Shown: positions 8,287-17,441 of the stretch, one piece after another
Position numbering within the stretch: the first letter of the stretch is position 1
Layout: every line of letters starts with the position of its first letter
Source of the DNA: Acidobacteriota bacterium
GTDB taxonomy: Bacteria; Acidobacteriota; Blastocatellia; Pyrinomonadales; Pyrinomonadaceae
Assembly: GCA_019639155.1 (NCBI GenBank)
Contig: JAHBSJ010000004.1
Coordinates: forward strand, 124,001-188,000
Length of the DNA: 64,000 bases
Direction of reading: 5' to 3'
Notes under the pieces: generated by a model
What the model saw: the letters and a program-made list of their open reading frames with translations, nothing else
Database searches by the model: none
Told to the model about the DNA's origin: nothing
Translations under genes and position numbers: made by a program

Positions 8287-9255
8287 ATGCCGAACGAAAT
8301 TCAAAACGGCGACAATACCCTGCCGCTGATCATCGTTAACCCGCACTCCGCGGGCGGTTCGACCCGTGAAAAGTGGGCCGGCATGGCGAGCGATATTCGC
8401 GCTCATTTCGGGCCGTTCAGCGTAGCTTTCACGAAAGCTCCCGGCGACGCTGAGAACATCGCTGAACGAGCGGCGAATTCGGGCAGAAGATTCATCATCG
8501 CGTGCGGCGGCGACGGCACGGTGAACGAGACCGCGAACGGCATCCTGCGTTCGGGCAAGGATGTCGAATTCGGCATAATTCCGTCGGGAACAGGCGGCGA
8601 TTTTCGCCGCTCGCTCGGCTTGCCGATGTCCACACGCGAGGCGGCCGCTGCTCTGAGAATGGGCGTCACACGAAAGATCGATGTCGGCAAAGTGTCGTTT
8701 ACCGCACACGACGGCAGCGATGCGGAACGCTACTTCCTGAATGTTTCGTCCGTCGGCCTTGCAGCGTCAATTCTAGAAAGAGTAAAGTCCTCTAAAGCCG
8801 CGTCTTGGCTCCCGATCGAAAGCATTCGCGGGACAGTAAATTACGCCGTCTCGACGCTGCAGGAGATCGCGGAACTCGAGCCTTTCACAGTACGTGTGCA
8901 ATTCGATGACAAAGAACCGCGAACAATTCAGAGCATTGCTCTGTGTGTTGCGAACTCGCGCTACTTTGGCGGCGGAATGATGATCGCGCCTGAGGCTCGG
9001 CTAAATGACGGCTTGTTCGATGTCGTGAACATTGGCGATATCGGCACCGCTCGCATTCTGCTTAACTCCTACACGCTCTATCGCGGAACGCACCTCGGGC
9101 TTAGCGAGGTCGGTTCAACGAATGCCTCACGCATTCACGTAGAATCATCGGACGGCAGCGAAATTCACATCGAAACCGACGGCGAACTTCCCGGCCGGCT
9201 GCCTGCTACTTACGAAATTCTACCCAATGCCTTGAAAGTGCGCGTGCCCAATTAG
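8287..9255 (+). CDS. YegS/DAGK-like lipid kinase
   Basis: 322 aa, the usual size for bacterial diacylglycerol-kinase catalytic domain proteins (DgkB, YegS, BmrU). Motifs: IIVNPHSAGG at the start, the ATP-binding GGDGTVNE, and PSGTGGDFRRSLGLP, in which GTGND is usual and GTGGD is found here. The C-terminal beta-sandwich includes GGGMMIAPEARLNDGLFDV, typical of the family. It phosphorylates a lipid such as diacylglycerol, phosphatidylglycerol or a sphingoid base; the substrate cannot be read from sequence. It follows the aminopeptidase by 61 bp in the same direction and precedes an outer-membrane protein. Confidence 0.9.
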   Translation: MPNEIQNGDNTLPLIIVNPHSAGGSTREKWAGMASDIRAHFGPFSVAFTKAPGDAENIAERAANSGRRFIIACGGDGTVNETANGILRSGKDVEFGIIPSGTGGDFRRSLGLPMSTREAAAALRMGVTRKIDVGKVSFTAHDGSDAERYFLNVSSVGLAASILERVKSSKAASWLPIESIRGTVNYAVSTLQEIAELEPFTVRVQFDDKEPRTIQSIALCVANSRYFGGGMMIAPEARLNDGLFDVVNIGDIGTARILLNSYTLYRGTHLGLSEVGSTNASRIHVESSDGSEIHIETDGELPGRLPATYEILPNALKVRVPN

Positions 9256-9344
9256 TGTGTTAAGTAAGTGTTACAGAAATGTTGCATGTAGATTTGCTTT
9301 CCCCTTTCCGTGTTAACTAAACTCTAGGCGTCGCTGACGCTTGG

Positions 9345-10013
9345 ATGCTTCGTTCGTCATCAATATTTTTTGCCGTTGTTCTCTTTCTCGCTTCGGCCTC
9401 TGTGCTCCATTCTCAAACCGCTGACGATACTGATAACCAGTCATGGAATGATCTGCAGATAAGTATTCCTGTCAGTGAAAAGGTTGACCTACAAATACTT
9501 GCGACGGCACGATTCGGAAATAACATCACCCGTTTCGAACATGGCCGGATAGGCGCAGGGGTCGCGGTCGACATTGGAAAGGGCTTTTCTGCCGGTGCGA
9601 ATTATCAATACATCGAATCGCGCAATGCAATTTCGAGGTTTTTCACTGAACACCGATACACAATTCGCGGTGGCTACAAATTTCCGGTCAAAAAGATCGG
9701 CCTGTCACATCGCAGCACCTACGAATACCGAAGCCGCAGGGTCGGGAATTTCTGGCGCTACCGTGCTGCTGTGACCGTCGAAAAGAAACTCCCTGAAAAC
9801 TGGATCAAAGATTCAAAACTGTTCATAACGGAAGAAGTGTTCTACGTCTCTGTCGCCGGAAGGTTCTCGCGGAATCGCATCAGCGCCGGCATCAGCAGAA
9901 AGGTAAATAACCATCTCACACTAGATGTCTATTACATGCGGCAGAACGACGGCACCTCACGTCCCGGCGATCTGCATGTATTAGGGACAACGTGGCGGAT
10001 CAAAACGAAGTGA
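9345..10013 (+). CDS. DUF2490 outer-membrane beta-barrel protein
   Basis: 222 aa with a signal peptide (IFFAVVLFLASASVLHSQ). The mature part shows alternating beta strands and the DUF2490 pattern: DNQSWNDLQISIPVSEKVDLQI, GRIGAGVAVDIGKGFSAGANYQYI, FFTEHRYTIRGGYKF and LTLDVYYMRQNDGTSRPGDLHVLGTTWRI at the end. Proteins of this family are predicted outer-membrane barrels of unknown role. It ends 22 bp before the promoter of the riboswitch-controlled unit, so it belongs to the preceding transcript or stands alone. Confidence 0.8.
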   Translation: MLRSSSIFFAVVLFLASASVLHSQTADDTDNQSWNDLQISIPVSEKVDLQILATARFGNNITRFEHGRIGAGVAVDIGKGFSAGANYQYIESRNAISRFFTEHRYTIRGGYKFPVKKIGLSHRSTYEYRSRRVGNFWRYRAAVTVEKKLPENWIKDSKLFITEEVFYVSVAGRFSRNRISAGISRKVNNHLTLDVYYMRQNDGTSRPGDLHVLGTTWRIKTK

Positions 10014-10035
10014 CGCCGGGCTATTACGATTTTTC

Positions 10036-10065
10036 TTGCCAAGCAACCGGATAATTGTGTACACT
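10036..10065 (+). promoter_or_regulatory. Sigma-70-like promoter for riboswitch transcript
   Basis: TTGCCA at 10036-10041 and TACACT at 10060-10065 with an 18-bp spacer, ending 11 bp before the riboswitch. It is the best -35/-10 pair in the gap and is well placed to start the leader RNA. Confidence 0.6.
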
Positions 10066-10076
10066 CTCCTAAATTT

Positions 10077-10201
10077 GTCGCCGAAGTTGTGTTTCACAAC
10101 ACGGGGGAACCAGTTTCCTGCGGATCGCAGGACCGGGGCTTATCTGAATTTCAGAAGAAGACTTCTTCGCTTCCAGCCCGTCAGCTAACCTCGTAGGCGC
10201 C
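10077..10201 (+). ncRNA. Cyclic-di-AMP riboswitch (ydaO-yuaA class)
   Basis: The leader contains the conserved blocks of the ydaO class in order: GTCGCCGAA, a short hairpin (GTTGTG-TTTC-ACAAC), GGGGGAACCAG, ACCGGGGCTTATCTG, and the signature CCCGTCAGCTAACC followed by TCGTAGGCGCC. The outer stem pairs CGCC (10079-10082) with GGCG (10196-10199). A terminator follows 30 nt later, so the usual OFF switch by termination on ligand binding is expected. Known members usually precede genes for cell-wall hydrolases, potassium transport or osmolytes; here the downstream gene is a YdhS-like FAD/NAD(P) protein. The class assignment rests on the conserved core; ligand response is inferred from family knowledge. 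Confidence 0.9.
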
Positions 10202-10228
10202 ACGAAGAAGGGCATTCATAGTCTATCG

Positions 10229-10261
10229 AAGGGCCGTGAACTGTGCTTCACGGCTCTTTTT
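10229..10261 (+). terminator. Rho-independent terminator of the riboswitch
   Basis: An 8-bp perfect stem GCCGTGAA (10233-10240) / TTCACGGC (10247-10254), extended by further pairs, with a 6-nt loop and a run of T. It lies between the aptamer and the start codon of the next gene, the expected expression platform. A GTG in its loop (10243) is in frame with the gene but is not a plausible start. Confidence 0.9.
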
Positions 10262-10290
10262 GTATCTGCAGAACGACAACGGAGGGAGAT

Positions 10291-11646
10291 ATGAAGAAGA
10301 TAACGATCGTCGGCGGCGGAGCGAGCGGCACACTGCTGGCTCTTAATATTCTGAAACTCGGTTCGGAAGTACCGGTCACCCTCAATCTGGTCGAGCGATC
10401 ATCGCGGCTTGGCCGCGGCGTCGCCTTCGGCACGGAAAATGAGCTCCATCTGCTGAACGTCCCCGCGGGCAGAATGGGTGCTTTCGCTGATGATGTCGGT
10501 CATTTTCACGCATGGCTGCAGGAACGCGGACTTCCCTACGGTCCCGACTATTTCGTTCCCCGTGTGCTGTTCGGCGAATATCTTCGTTCGATATTCGCAA
10601 CGCAGATCACCGACGGCACGAACGGCGTTCAACTGAACCTCATAGACGATGAAGCGATCGGACTGTCACCGAATTCTGCCTCGGCGGATATCATACTCCG
10701 CTCCGGAGAGGTGCTTCCCTCGGACAAGGTCGTCCTGGCGTTCGGCAATTTCGACCCGCCGCACCCTAATGTTCCCGATCTCGGCTTTACCGCCGCCCCA
10801 AAATATTTCCGCAGTCCGTGGGACAGAACCATCACGGAAAAGATCTCGCCTGACGATTCGGTGCTGATAATCGGCACCGGCCTGTCGATGGTCGATGTGG
10901 TCATACAACTGACCGCTCGCGGACAAAGGGGAAGGATCTATGCGATATCGACCCGCGGACTGCTGCCGGCACGGCACAAACTTGGGTATACGTATCCGTC
11001 GTTCTATGACGAAATAAGCGGGAGGGCTAGGATCACCGACATCCTGAAGACGGTCCGCCGCCACATCAGGAACGCCCACGCAACTGGAAGTAACTGGCGT
11101 GCGGTCATCGACAGCCTGCGGCCGCACACGCAGCAGATCTGGATGGATCTGCCGACCAATGAAAAGCGGTATTTCATGCAGCATCTCAGCCGCTATTGGA
11201 ACGTCGCGCGCCATCGTATGCCGGCGGAGGTCGGCGACGTACTGGACGAGCTTCAAAAATATGGAAAACTTGCCGTCCTGAAAGGGCGGCTGAAGGACAT
11301 CACCTACACCGACGGAGTCTTTGACACTGAATTTTCTGTGATCGGTGAACAAGGCAACATTAGAACGAACGCGATAGTGAACTGCATTGGCTCAGAATGC
11401 GATTATTCTAAGCTCGATTCAGGCCTCGTCCGAGACATGCTCGATAAGGGTGTCGTTTGCCGTGACGAACTGCGTCTGGGACTGAATGCGACTCCGGACG
11501 GACGCCTGATCGACTGCAAAAGCGAACCGTCCGATATCATTTACACGCTGGGAACTGCAATGAAAGGCATATTGTGGGAATCAACCGCAATTCCTGAGAT
11601 CCGAGGACAGGCTCATGCGCTTGCACATAGGCTGGTTCGGGAATAA
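10291..11646 (+). CDS. YdhS-like FAD/NAD(P)-binding protein
   Basis: 451 aa from the ATG at 10291, chosen because GGAGGGAG precedes it and because it lies after the terminator. An N-terminal dinucleotide fold (ITIVGGGASG, residues 4-13) followed by VERSSRLGRGVAFGTENELHLLNVPAGRM matches the FAD-NAD(P)-binding family (PF13454, COG4529, E. coli YdhS). A second glycine-rich motif (LIIGTGLSMVDVV, about 195) would bind the second nucleotide. The reaction is unknown. It is the first gene after the c-di-AMP riboswitch, and the acyl-ligase fusion starts 20 bp after its stop, so the two are probably co-transcribed. Confidence 0.85.
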   Translation: MKKITIVGGGASGTLLALNILKLGSEVPVTLNLVERSSRLGRGVAFGTENELHLLNVPAGRMGAFADDVGHFHAWLQERGLPYGPDYFVPRVLFGEYLRSIFATQITDGTNGVQLNLIDDEAIGLSPNSASADIILRSGEVLPSDKVVLAFGNFDPPHPNVPDLGFTAAPKYFRSPWDRTITEKISPDDSVLIIGTGLSMVDVVIQLTARGQRGRIYAISTRGLLPARHKLGYTYPSFYDEISGRARITDILKTVRRHIRNAHATGSNWRAVIDSLRPHTQQIWMDLPTNEKRYFMQHLSRYWNVARHRMPAEVGDVLDELQKYGKLAVLKGRLKDITYTDGVFDTEFSVIGEQGNIRTNAIVNCIGSECDYSKLDSGLVRDMLDKGVVCRDELRLGLNATPDGRLIDCKSEPSDIIYTLGTAMKGILWESTAIPEIRGQAHALAHRLVRE

Positions 11647-11666
11647 GCTAAAGACTCCCGAAACGT

Positions 11667-14414
11667 ATGCCGCGCACATTCTGCCAAAGGCTCGTTGATT
11701 CATTCGAAACGCACTCAGAACGCGTCGCGATGCGCATTGTCGGGACCGATGATGCAACATATACGTTTGGCGAATCGCTCCGAATGATGCGTTCGGTCGC
11801 ATACCGTCTCGAACAGGAAGGTGTGGGCCGCGGCGACCGCGTCGCACTGATCGGCGAAAATCACCCAAAATGGGCGATTTGCTATCTCGCTTCGATTTAT
11901 AACCGCTCCGTCATAGTGCCGATGGACCCGCACGGCGAGATCGAGACCATCACAAACTTCATCGAAAATTCTGAGGCAAAGGTCGCTTTCCTCTCGCCTG
12001 ATCAGATCGAACGTTTTCAGCAGATCGAGGAACGTCTCGGCCGCAAAGTTCCTGCGGTCGTATGGCAGACGAACGGCGAGCCGTCGATGAATGGTTTTCA
12101 GAGATTCGAAGATTGGGCCGAAACGCCATTCCCCGACGAATACGCGGCGAAAGTTCCCGAAACGCACGAAAACGACATCGCACTGCTGATGTATACCAGC
12201 GGAACGACCGGAACGCCGAAAGGTGTGCCGCTTACTCACGGCAACATCGTCGCCGAATTGGCAGGCGTAGATCCTGTGCTGAGCATCACGCCCGATGATC
12301 GTATCTTAAGCCTGCTGCCGCTTTTCCACGCCTATTTGCAGATCGTAAACCTCTGGGTCGCAGCGACTTACGGTGTCGAGGTCGGTTATCTGAAAGAGCT
12401 AACACCTGCTGAATTGTCGGACGCGATGAAGCGTTTCAAGCCGACGATGCTCACTACTGTACCGCGGCTCTGGTACGTTTTTCACAAAAAGATCTTCGAC
12501 GCCATCGCCGCGAAACCGGCACCTGTACGTGCGTTGGTAAAGGCAATGCTGCGAACCAACGGTGCGATGCGCGACACATTCGGTATCAATCTCGGCAAGA
12601 AGCTCTTCCGTGAGGTTCACGAAGGATTCGGCGGCGAACTGCACCGAGCGATATCAGCCGGCTCGCGTTTTGACGCGGACGTTGCGCTTGATTTTCATCG
12701 CCTCGGGTTCACGATCCTGCAAGGCTACGGACTGACTGAAACGAGCGGTGCCGCGACCGCAACATACGAGAATGATAATCGCGTCGGCAGCGTCGGCAAG
12801 CCGATGCACGGCGCCGAGATTAAGATCGACGGTGCGGATGAGGAAGGCGTCGGCGAAGTGCTAATCCGCGGGCCGATGGTGTTTTCGGGCTATTATCAGA
12901 ACCCGGAAGCTACCGCCGATTCGTTCACCGCGGACGGCTGGTTCCGTTCGGGCGACCTCGGGAAACTCGTTGATGGCCATCTTTACATCGTCGGCCGTGC
13001 AAAGGACGTCATTGTTCTGCCGTCGGGCAAGAACGTACACCCCGAAGACCTGGAAGTTCACTATTTGAAATGTCCGCTCGTCGCTGAGCTTGCCGTCGTC
13101 GGCATCGCGGACGAGAGCGAAGCACGCGCGGGAGCCGAGAAACTCGCCGCCGTCGTCGTGCCTGATTTTGATTATCTGCGGCTCGAAAAGATCGCAAATT
13201 CAAAAGAAGCGATCCGCCATGAACTCGATAATCTCGGCCGCGAATTGCCAGAATATCAGCGTGTCCGCGATTACATCATTCGTGCCGAGCCGCTGCCGCG
13301 AACCGCTACGCGAAAGATCAAACGTTTTCAATTGAAAAAGGAGATCGAATCGGGCGTGATCGCCGGCGAGGTACGCGAAACAAAGACCTGGACCCTGACC
13401 GACGCCGAAAAATTGAGCATGTCATCGCCGACCGCAAGAGCGGTCGAATCCGCGATACGCAACAATGCCAAAGACGTCGACATCGTCCACCCGGCGATGA
13501 ACCTCGAGATAGACCTTGGACTCGACAGCCTGGCCCGTGCCGAAACCTTTGCGGCATTGGAACAGGCCTTCGGTGTTGAATTTGATGGTGAAGATGCGGC
13601 CGCAGCGATAACCGTGAACAGTGTCGTCGCCCTGATCGAAAAACATACAGGCGGCGAACAGCGTGACGTAAGTGTCGATCTGAACTGGGGCAAGATCGTC
13701 CGCGATGCCGATGAGGATCTGCCTGAGGTGCGATCCGTGCTGAAGAGCAGGCCGTTGTTCGCGACGTTCGCCTACTTAGTGATGCGCGGGTTTTATGTGT
13801 TCTGCAAGGGATTCATGCGTCTGGAGGTTGAAGGACGCGAGAACCTTGACAAGGCTCCACACGACGGCAAGGCCTTCCTGATCTGCCCGAATCACCAGAG
13901 TTTCCTCGACCCTTTCGTGCTCACTTCGACGTATAGGTTTCGGCTTTTCAAAAATTTCTTCCACGTCGGGGCGAGCGAGTTTTTCGAAAGCTCAATAATG
14001 CAGCGCGTCGCAAAACTCCTATATGTCGTACCGGTGAACCCGGACACTGAACTCATGCGCGCGATGAAGGCCGGAGCTATCGGGCTGAAAAACGGCCGAG
14101 TATTGAATATTTATCCGGAAGGTGAACGTGCATTCGACGGTGAGCTGCACGAATTCAAGAAGGGTGCAGCGATACTTGCGACCGAACTAGACCTGCCGAT
14201 CGTTCCCGTCGCTCTCGACGGGCTGCAGAACGTCTGGGCCCGCAAATCTTGGAAGATTCGCCCTGCAAAGGTCAAGATACGCATCGGCGAACCGTTCTAT
14301 GCGAGGGACGTAGTGGGCGATCAGATCGTTTCAGGCGACGAGAAGGCCTATGCACAGGTAACCGCTCATTTGAAAAACACCATTGCCGAAATGATAGACG
14401 ATCTAAGGAAATAG
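11667..14414 (+). CDS. Acyl-CoA/ACP ligase-ACP-PlsC acyltransferase fusion
   Basis: 915 aa with three domains. Residues 1-560 are an AMP-forming long-chain acyl ligase (FadD15-like): YTSGTTGTPKG at 176-186, GYGLTETSG and GWFRSGDLG. Residues about 585-655 are an acyl-carrier domain with LEIDLGLDSLARAE, Ser621 being the phosphopantetheine site. Residues about 695-915 are a PlsC-type acyltransferase with NHQSFLDPF (H743, D748) and YPEGERAF. It probably activates a fatty acid, may load it on its own carrier domain, and transfers it to a lysophospholipid or glycerol phosphate. E. coli Aas has related activities with the acyltransferase first; here the order is reversed and a carrier domain is inserted. 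Likely in one transcript with the riboswitch-controlled YdhS-like gene. Confidence 0.88.
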   Translation: MPRTFCQRLVDSFETHSERVAMRIVGTDDATYTFGESLRMMRSVAYRLEQEGVGRGDRVALIGENHPKWAICYLASIYNRSVIVPMDPHGEIETITNFIENSEAKVAFLSPDQIERFQQIEERLGRKVPAVVWQTNGEPSMNGFQRFEDWAETPFPDEYAAKVPETHENDIALLMYTSGTTGTPKGVPLTHGNIVAELAGVDPVLSITPDDRILSLLPLFHAYLQIVNLWVAATYGVEVGYLKELTPAELSDAMKRFKPTMLTTVPRLWYVFHKKIFDAIAAKPAPVRALVKAMLRTNGAMRDTFGINLGKKLFREVHEGFGGELHRAISAGSRFDADVALDFHRLGFTILQGYGLTETSGAATATYENDNRVGSVGKPMHGAEIKIDGADEEGVGEVLIRGPMVFSGYYQNPEATADSFTADGWFRSGDLGKLVDGHLYIVGRAKDVIVLPSGKNVHPEDLEVHYLKCPLVAELAVVGIADESEARAGAEKLAAVVVPDFDYLRLEKIANSKEAIRHELDNLGRELPEYQRVRDYIIRAEPLPRTATRKIKRFQLKKEIESGVIAGEVRETKTWTLTDAEKLSMSSPTARAVESAIRNNAKDVDIVHPAMNLEIDLGLDSLARAETFAALEQAFGVEFDGEDAAAAITVNSVVALIEKHTGGEQRDVSVDLNWGKIVRDADEDLPEVRSVLKSRPLFATFAYLVMRGFYVFCKGFMRLEVEGRENLDKAPHDGKAFLICPNHQSFLDPFVLTSTYRFRLFKNFFHVGASEFFESSIMQRVAKLLYVVPVNPDTELMRAMKAGAIGLKNGRVLNIYPEGERAFDGELHEFKKGAAILATELDLPIVPVALDGLQNVWARKSWKIRPAKVKIRIGEPFYARDVVGDQIVSGDEKAYAQVTAHLKNTIAEMIDDLRK

Positions 14415-14471
14415 ATTTTTCGTCGTTTCCGCTCACAGTTTCTGTTATTCTCTCCTCGAGGAGTTGATCCA

Positions 14472-15710
14472 ATGAAGAACCATCGCCTAGTTACCTTTAC
14501 AATTTCCGTATTTTTCTTGTTCGCCGCAACCGCATCCGCTCAGGACGCAAAGGCGATCTTTGACCAGGCACTTGCAGATCTGCGTGGTGGCAAATGCGAG
14601 GCCGCAATTGCAGGATTCCGCCGCTTTCAGCAGATGGAGCCCAATGAACCGTCGGCTCCTTTCAATATCGCCCTCTGCTATTTCGAATTGAAACAGTATC
14701 AGAATGCGATCAATGATTTTCAGGCAGCGATCCGTATAAAGGCCGACGTCCCCGAATATCATCGCTGGCTCGGCAGCGTCTACTACGAATTAAAACGATA
14801 TAACGAAGCGGTTGCGGCGTATAGAGAAGCTATACGCCTCAGGCCGCAATATACTGACGCCCGGCTTTTCATGGCGAATGCACTTGACTACGCCGGCAAG
14901 TACACAGAGGCGATCGCAGAGTACCGCAAGATACTCGAATACGACCCGAACAATGCGAGCGTTTATCGCGAAATGGGAGTCGCCCACGAACTGCAGAAGA
15001 ATTATCCGCTTGCGGCAAAAGATTTTGAGCGCTCGATGGAACTCGATGCTCAGAACAGCGTGACGCCGTATCGGCTGGGCGTCGTTTACAATGAACTGAA
15101 GCGGCCCGCTGAAGCGACGAAGATGTTCGAAAAGGCGGTCGCACTCGGCCATAAGACCGGCTGGGCGCACTATGAACTTGGCGAGAATTACTACGAGGCA
15201 AAACGGCTTGACGATGCGCTCAGAATGTACCGGGAAGCGACCAGGCTCAACCCGTCAAATGCATCAGCATATAAATCAGCCGGCGATGTCCTGAACGAGC
15301 TAAAACGCTATCCTGAGGCAAAGGCCGCTTTCGCCGATGCCATCCGCATCAACCCGAGTTATGCGGCAGCCCATTTAGGGCTTGGCAATTCATTTTACAA
15401 CGATCAAAAATACACAGAGTCGATACCGCACTACAAGAAAACCGTCGAAGTGAGCCCGAATTATCAGCAAGGCTGGTATTACCTCGGCGACGCTTATTTC
15501 AATACAAATCAGATTCCGCTGGCTTTCGAGGCTTACAACAAGGTCCTTTCCCTGAATCCGAAACACGCCGGAGCAACATACGGTTTGGGTATCGTCTATC
15601 GGAGACAGGGCAAGCTCGACTTGGCAAAAGAGCAAAAGATCAAATTAGATGTATTGGACAAAGCACTCGCAGACAGGCTGCAGAAACTGATCGACACTCC
15701 GTTAAACTAA
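14472..15710 (+). CDS. Secreted TPR-repeat protein
   Basis: 412 aa with a signal peptide (LVTFTISVFFLFAATASA, cleavage near QDAKAIF). The rest is about eleven tetratricopeptide repeats of 34 residues, for example AIAGFRRFQQMEPNEPSAPFNIALCYFELKQY and SAYKSAGDVLNELKRYPEAKAAFADAIRINPSYA. It is a periplasmic protein-interaction scaffold with no catalytic motif. A clear Shine-Dalgarno (GAGGAG) precedes the ATG. It starts 57 bp after the ligase fusion and may be the third gene of the same transcript, or have its own promoter; no terminator is seen between them. Confidence 0.85.
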   Translation: MKNHRLVTFTISVFFLFAATASAQDAKAIFDQALADLRGGKCEAAIAGFRRFQQMEPNEPSAPFNIALCYFELKQYQNAINDFQAAIRIKADVPEYHRWLGSVYYELKRYNEAVAAYREAIRLRPQYTDARLFMANALDYAGKYTEAIAEYRKILEYDPNNASVYREMGVAHELQKNYPLAAKDFERSMELDAQNSVTPYRLGVVYNELKRPAEATKMFEKAVALGHKTGWAHYELGENYYEAKRLDDALRMYREATRLNPSNASAYKSAGDVLNELKRYPEAKAAFADAIRINPSYAAAHLGLGNSFYNDQKYTESIPHYKKTVEVSPNYQQGWYYLGDAYFNTNQIPLAFEAYNKVLSLNPKHAGATYGLGIVYRRQGKLDLAKEQKIKLDVLDKALADRLQKLIDTPLN

Positions 15711-15714
15711 AGAT

Positions 15715-16071
15715 ATGCCTAAATTATCATTGACAATCGGGATCATTCTTACGCTGATCGGGCTTGTGGGCTATTTCATGAGCGGAATGGCGAGCATTAC
15801 GGCCGCGATACCTGCATTCTTTGGAATACCGATGGCGCTTTTCGGGCTCGTTGCGGGTATGAACGAAGGACTCCGCAAACACCTGATGCATGCGTCGGTG
15901 TTGGTCGCTCTGCTCGGGTTTATCGGGATGACGGCCGAACTGATCCGCCGATCTGATAATCTTGCAATGAACCCCGCCATTATCTCAATGATAGTGACGG
16001 GGCTGCTTTGTTTGATCTTTGTGATCCTGGCGGTTCGGTCCTTTATCGCCGCACGTTCGGCGGATCAATAG
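15715..16071 (+). CDS. Small four-helix membrane protein
   Basis: 118 aa with four predicted membrane helices (LTIGIILTLIGLVGYFM, AAIPAFFGIPMALFGLVAG, HASVLVALLGFIGMTAEL, IISMIVTGLLCLIFVILAV). No named family recognised. It starts 4 bp after the TPR gene stop, so it is very likely co-expressed with it. Its last 7 bp overlap the end of the convergent histidine kinase gene, leaving no room for a terminator between them. Confidence 0.75.
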   Translation: MPKLSLTIGIILTLIGLVGYFMSGMASITAAIPAFFGIPMALFGLVAGMNEGLRKHLMHASVLVALLGFIGMTAELIRRSDNLAMNPAIISMIVTGLLCLIFVILAVRSFIAARSADQ

Positions 16072-17441
16072 GTGCTGTTCTTGACGGCGTCAACCTTGAT
16101 CTCTACGACAAGGCCGCCGTTCTCGTTGCGTGCGGAAATGGCTCCCTTGTGAGCATTTACCGCACGCTCGGCGATGGCGAGCCCCAAGCCGATGCCGCCT
16201 GTGCTGCGGGTCCTGTCTTCTCCAACGCGATAGAACGGGCGGAAGAGGTTCTTCAGTTCTTCCTCAGGCACGCCGCCGCCGTGGTCGGCGACCGTAACGA
16301 CCGCCTTGCCATTCTGCCGAACGACCGAAACATCGACCGCAGTACCCTCTTTTGTATATCGAACGGCATTTCGCAGCACGTTCTCAACGGCACTTCGCAG
16401 CAGATTCTCGCTGCCGAGGACGACGCAATGGTCGGCCTTTGACACGTTGACGTAGCGTCCTTTTCCGCGAGCCTCAAAGTCGGCGTCGGCGGCAACGTCC
16501 TTAACGAGTTCGTCCAGATCGATACGCAGGCTCTCGATGTCGTGGGAACCGCTTTCCAGCTTGGCCAGCGTCAACAGACGGCCGATCATGTCGTTCAGCC
16601 GCTCCGATTCAGATTCGATACGGTTCAGGATCGGCGTAGTTTCAGGATTCGCCTTCGACTTGGCGATCTCCAAAGCGACATTCATCCGGGCCAACGGCGA
16701 ACGCAGCTCGTGCGAGATATCGCGGTTCAAACGCACTTGGTTGTTTATGAGCGATTCTATCCGCTCGGTCATCCTGTCAAATTCCCGTGCAAGATCCGAG
16801 ATCTCGTCTCGCCGGCGGCCGATCTTGCCTGCGACACGCGTCGCAAGGTCGCCCTCGGCGAGCCTTTTCGCTGCCTCACGCAGCTTGCGGATAGGCGAAG
16901 TGATGTATAACGCAAGAAGTATGCAAGCGATGATCGCGGTCGCGATAAGCCCGGCAAGACGCAAATAACCCGTCGTCGAACCGAAGAACAACGCCGGCGG
17001 CGCCTGACGGTCCCATTGAATGACGAGCACCAAACGACGCCCATCAGGAAAATCTACCGGAGCGGCTCCGAGGGCCTTTTCTTCATCGGACTGCAGTTCT
17101 ATCACGCCGGACGAAAGCGCTCGGCTGACGACGTCAGCGGAACCCGCCATTTCGCCGCTGTCGCCAAACCAAAGGCTGCCGTTCGTCTCTACGAGATCGA
17201 CCTTTCGCGGCGGATCGGTATCACGAAGCCTCGTCAGAAAAGTGCGCAGGCCGACCTCACCTTCGGCAGCGGCGATCTGTGTCGCGGTGCCGCTGAATAT
17301 CGTCATCTGATTACGACGCGAGCGTTCCATACGGCTCGACATCGGCTCGGTCTGAAACGTGCGGGTAATGTAGGTCATCACGCCGATCGTCGCGAAGATG
17401 GCGAGCAAAAACCAAAGAAAGATCTTTACAAAAAGCTTCAT
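16065..17441 (-). CDS. CpxA-like sensor histidine kinase
   Basis: 458 aa. An N-terminal membrane helix (FVKIFLWFLLAIFATIGVMTYI), a periplasmic sensor of about 130 residues, a second helix (LAGLIATAIIACILLALYI), a HAMP domain, then HisKA with the phospho-acceptor in DISHELRSPLARMN and a HATPase domain with NAVRYTKEG, DHGGGVPEEEL and GGIGLGLAIA. The layout and DISHELRSPLAR motif match CpxA/envelope-stress sensors. The start overlaps the end of the response regulator gene by 4 bp (ATGA), so the pair is translationally coupled. The signal sensed is unknown. Confidence 0.9.
   Translation of the reverse strand: MKLFVKIFLWFLLAIFATIGVMTYITRTFQTEPMSSRMERSRRNQMTIFSGTATQIAAAEGEVGLRTFLTRLRDTDPPRKVDLVETNGSLWFGDSGEMAGSADVVSRALSSGVIELQSDEEKALGAAPVDFPDGRRLVLVIQWDRQAPPALFFGSTTGYLRLAGLIATAIIACILLALYITSPIRKLREAAKRLAEGDLATRVAGKIGRRRDEISDLAREFDRMTERIESLINNQVRLNRDISHELRSPLARMNVALEIAKSKANPETTPILNRIESESERLNDMIGRLLTLAKLESGSHDIESLRIDLDELVKDVAADADFEARGKGRYVNVSKADHCVVLGSENLLRSAVENVLRNAVRYTKEGTAVDVSVVRQNGKAVVTVADHGGGVPEEELKNLFRPFYRVGEDRTRSTGGIGLGLAIAERAVNAHKGAISARNENGGLVVEIKVDAVKNSTY

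Noticed and set aside
10243..10290. GTG start for the YdhS-like gene inside the terminator
   Set aside because: The codon lies in the terminator loop; the ATG at 10291 follows a strong GGAGGGAG.
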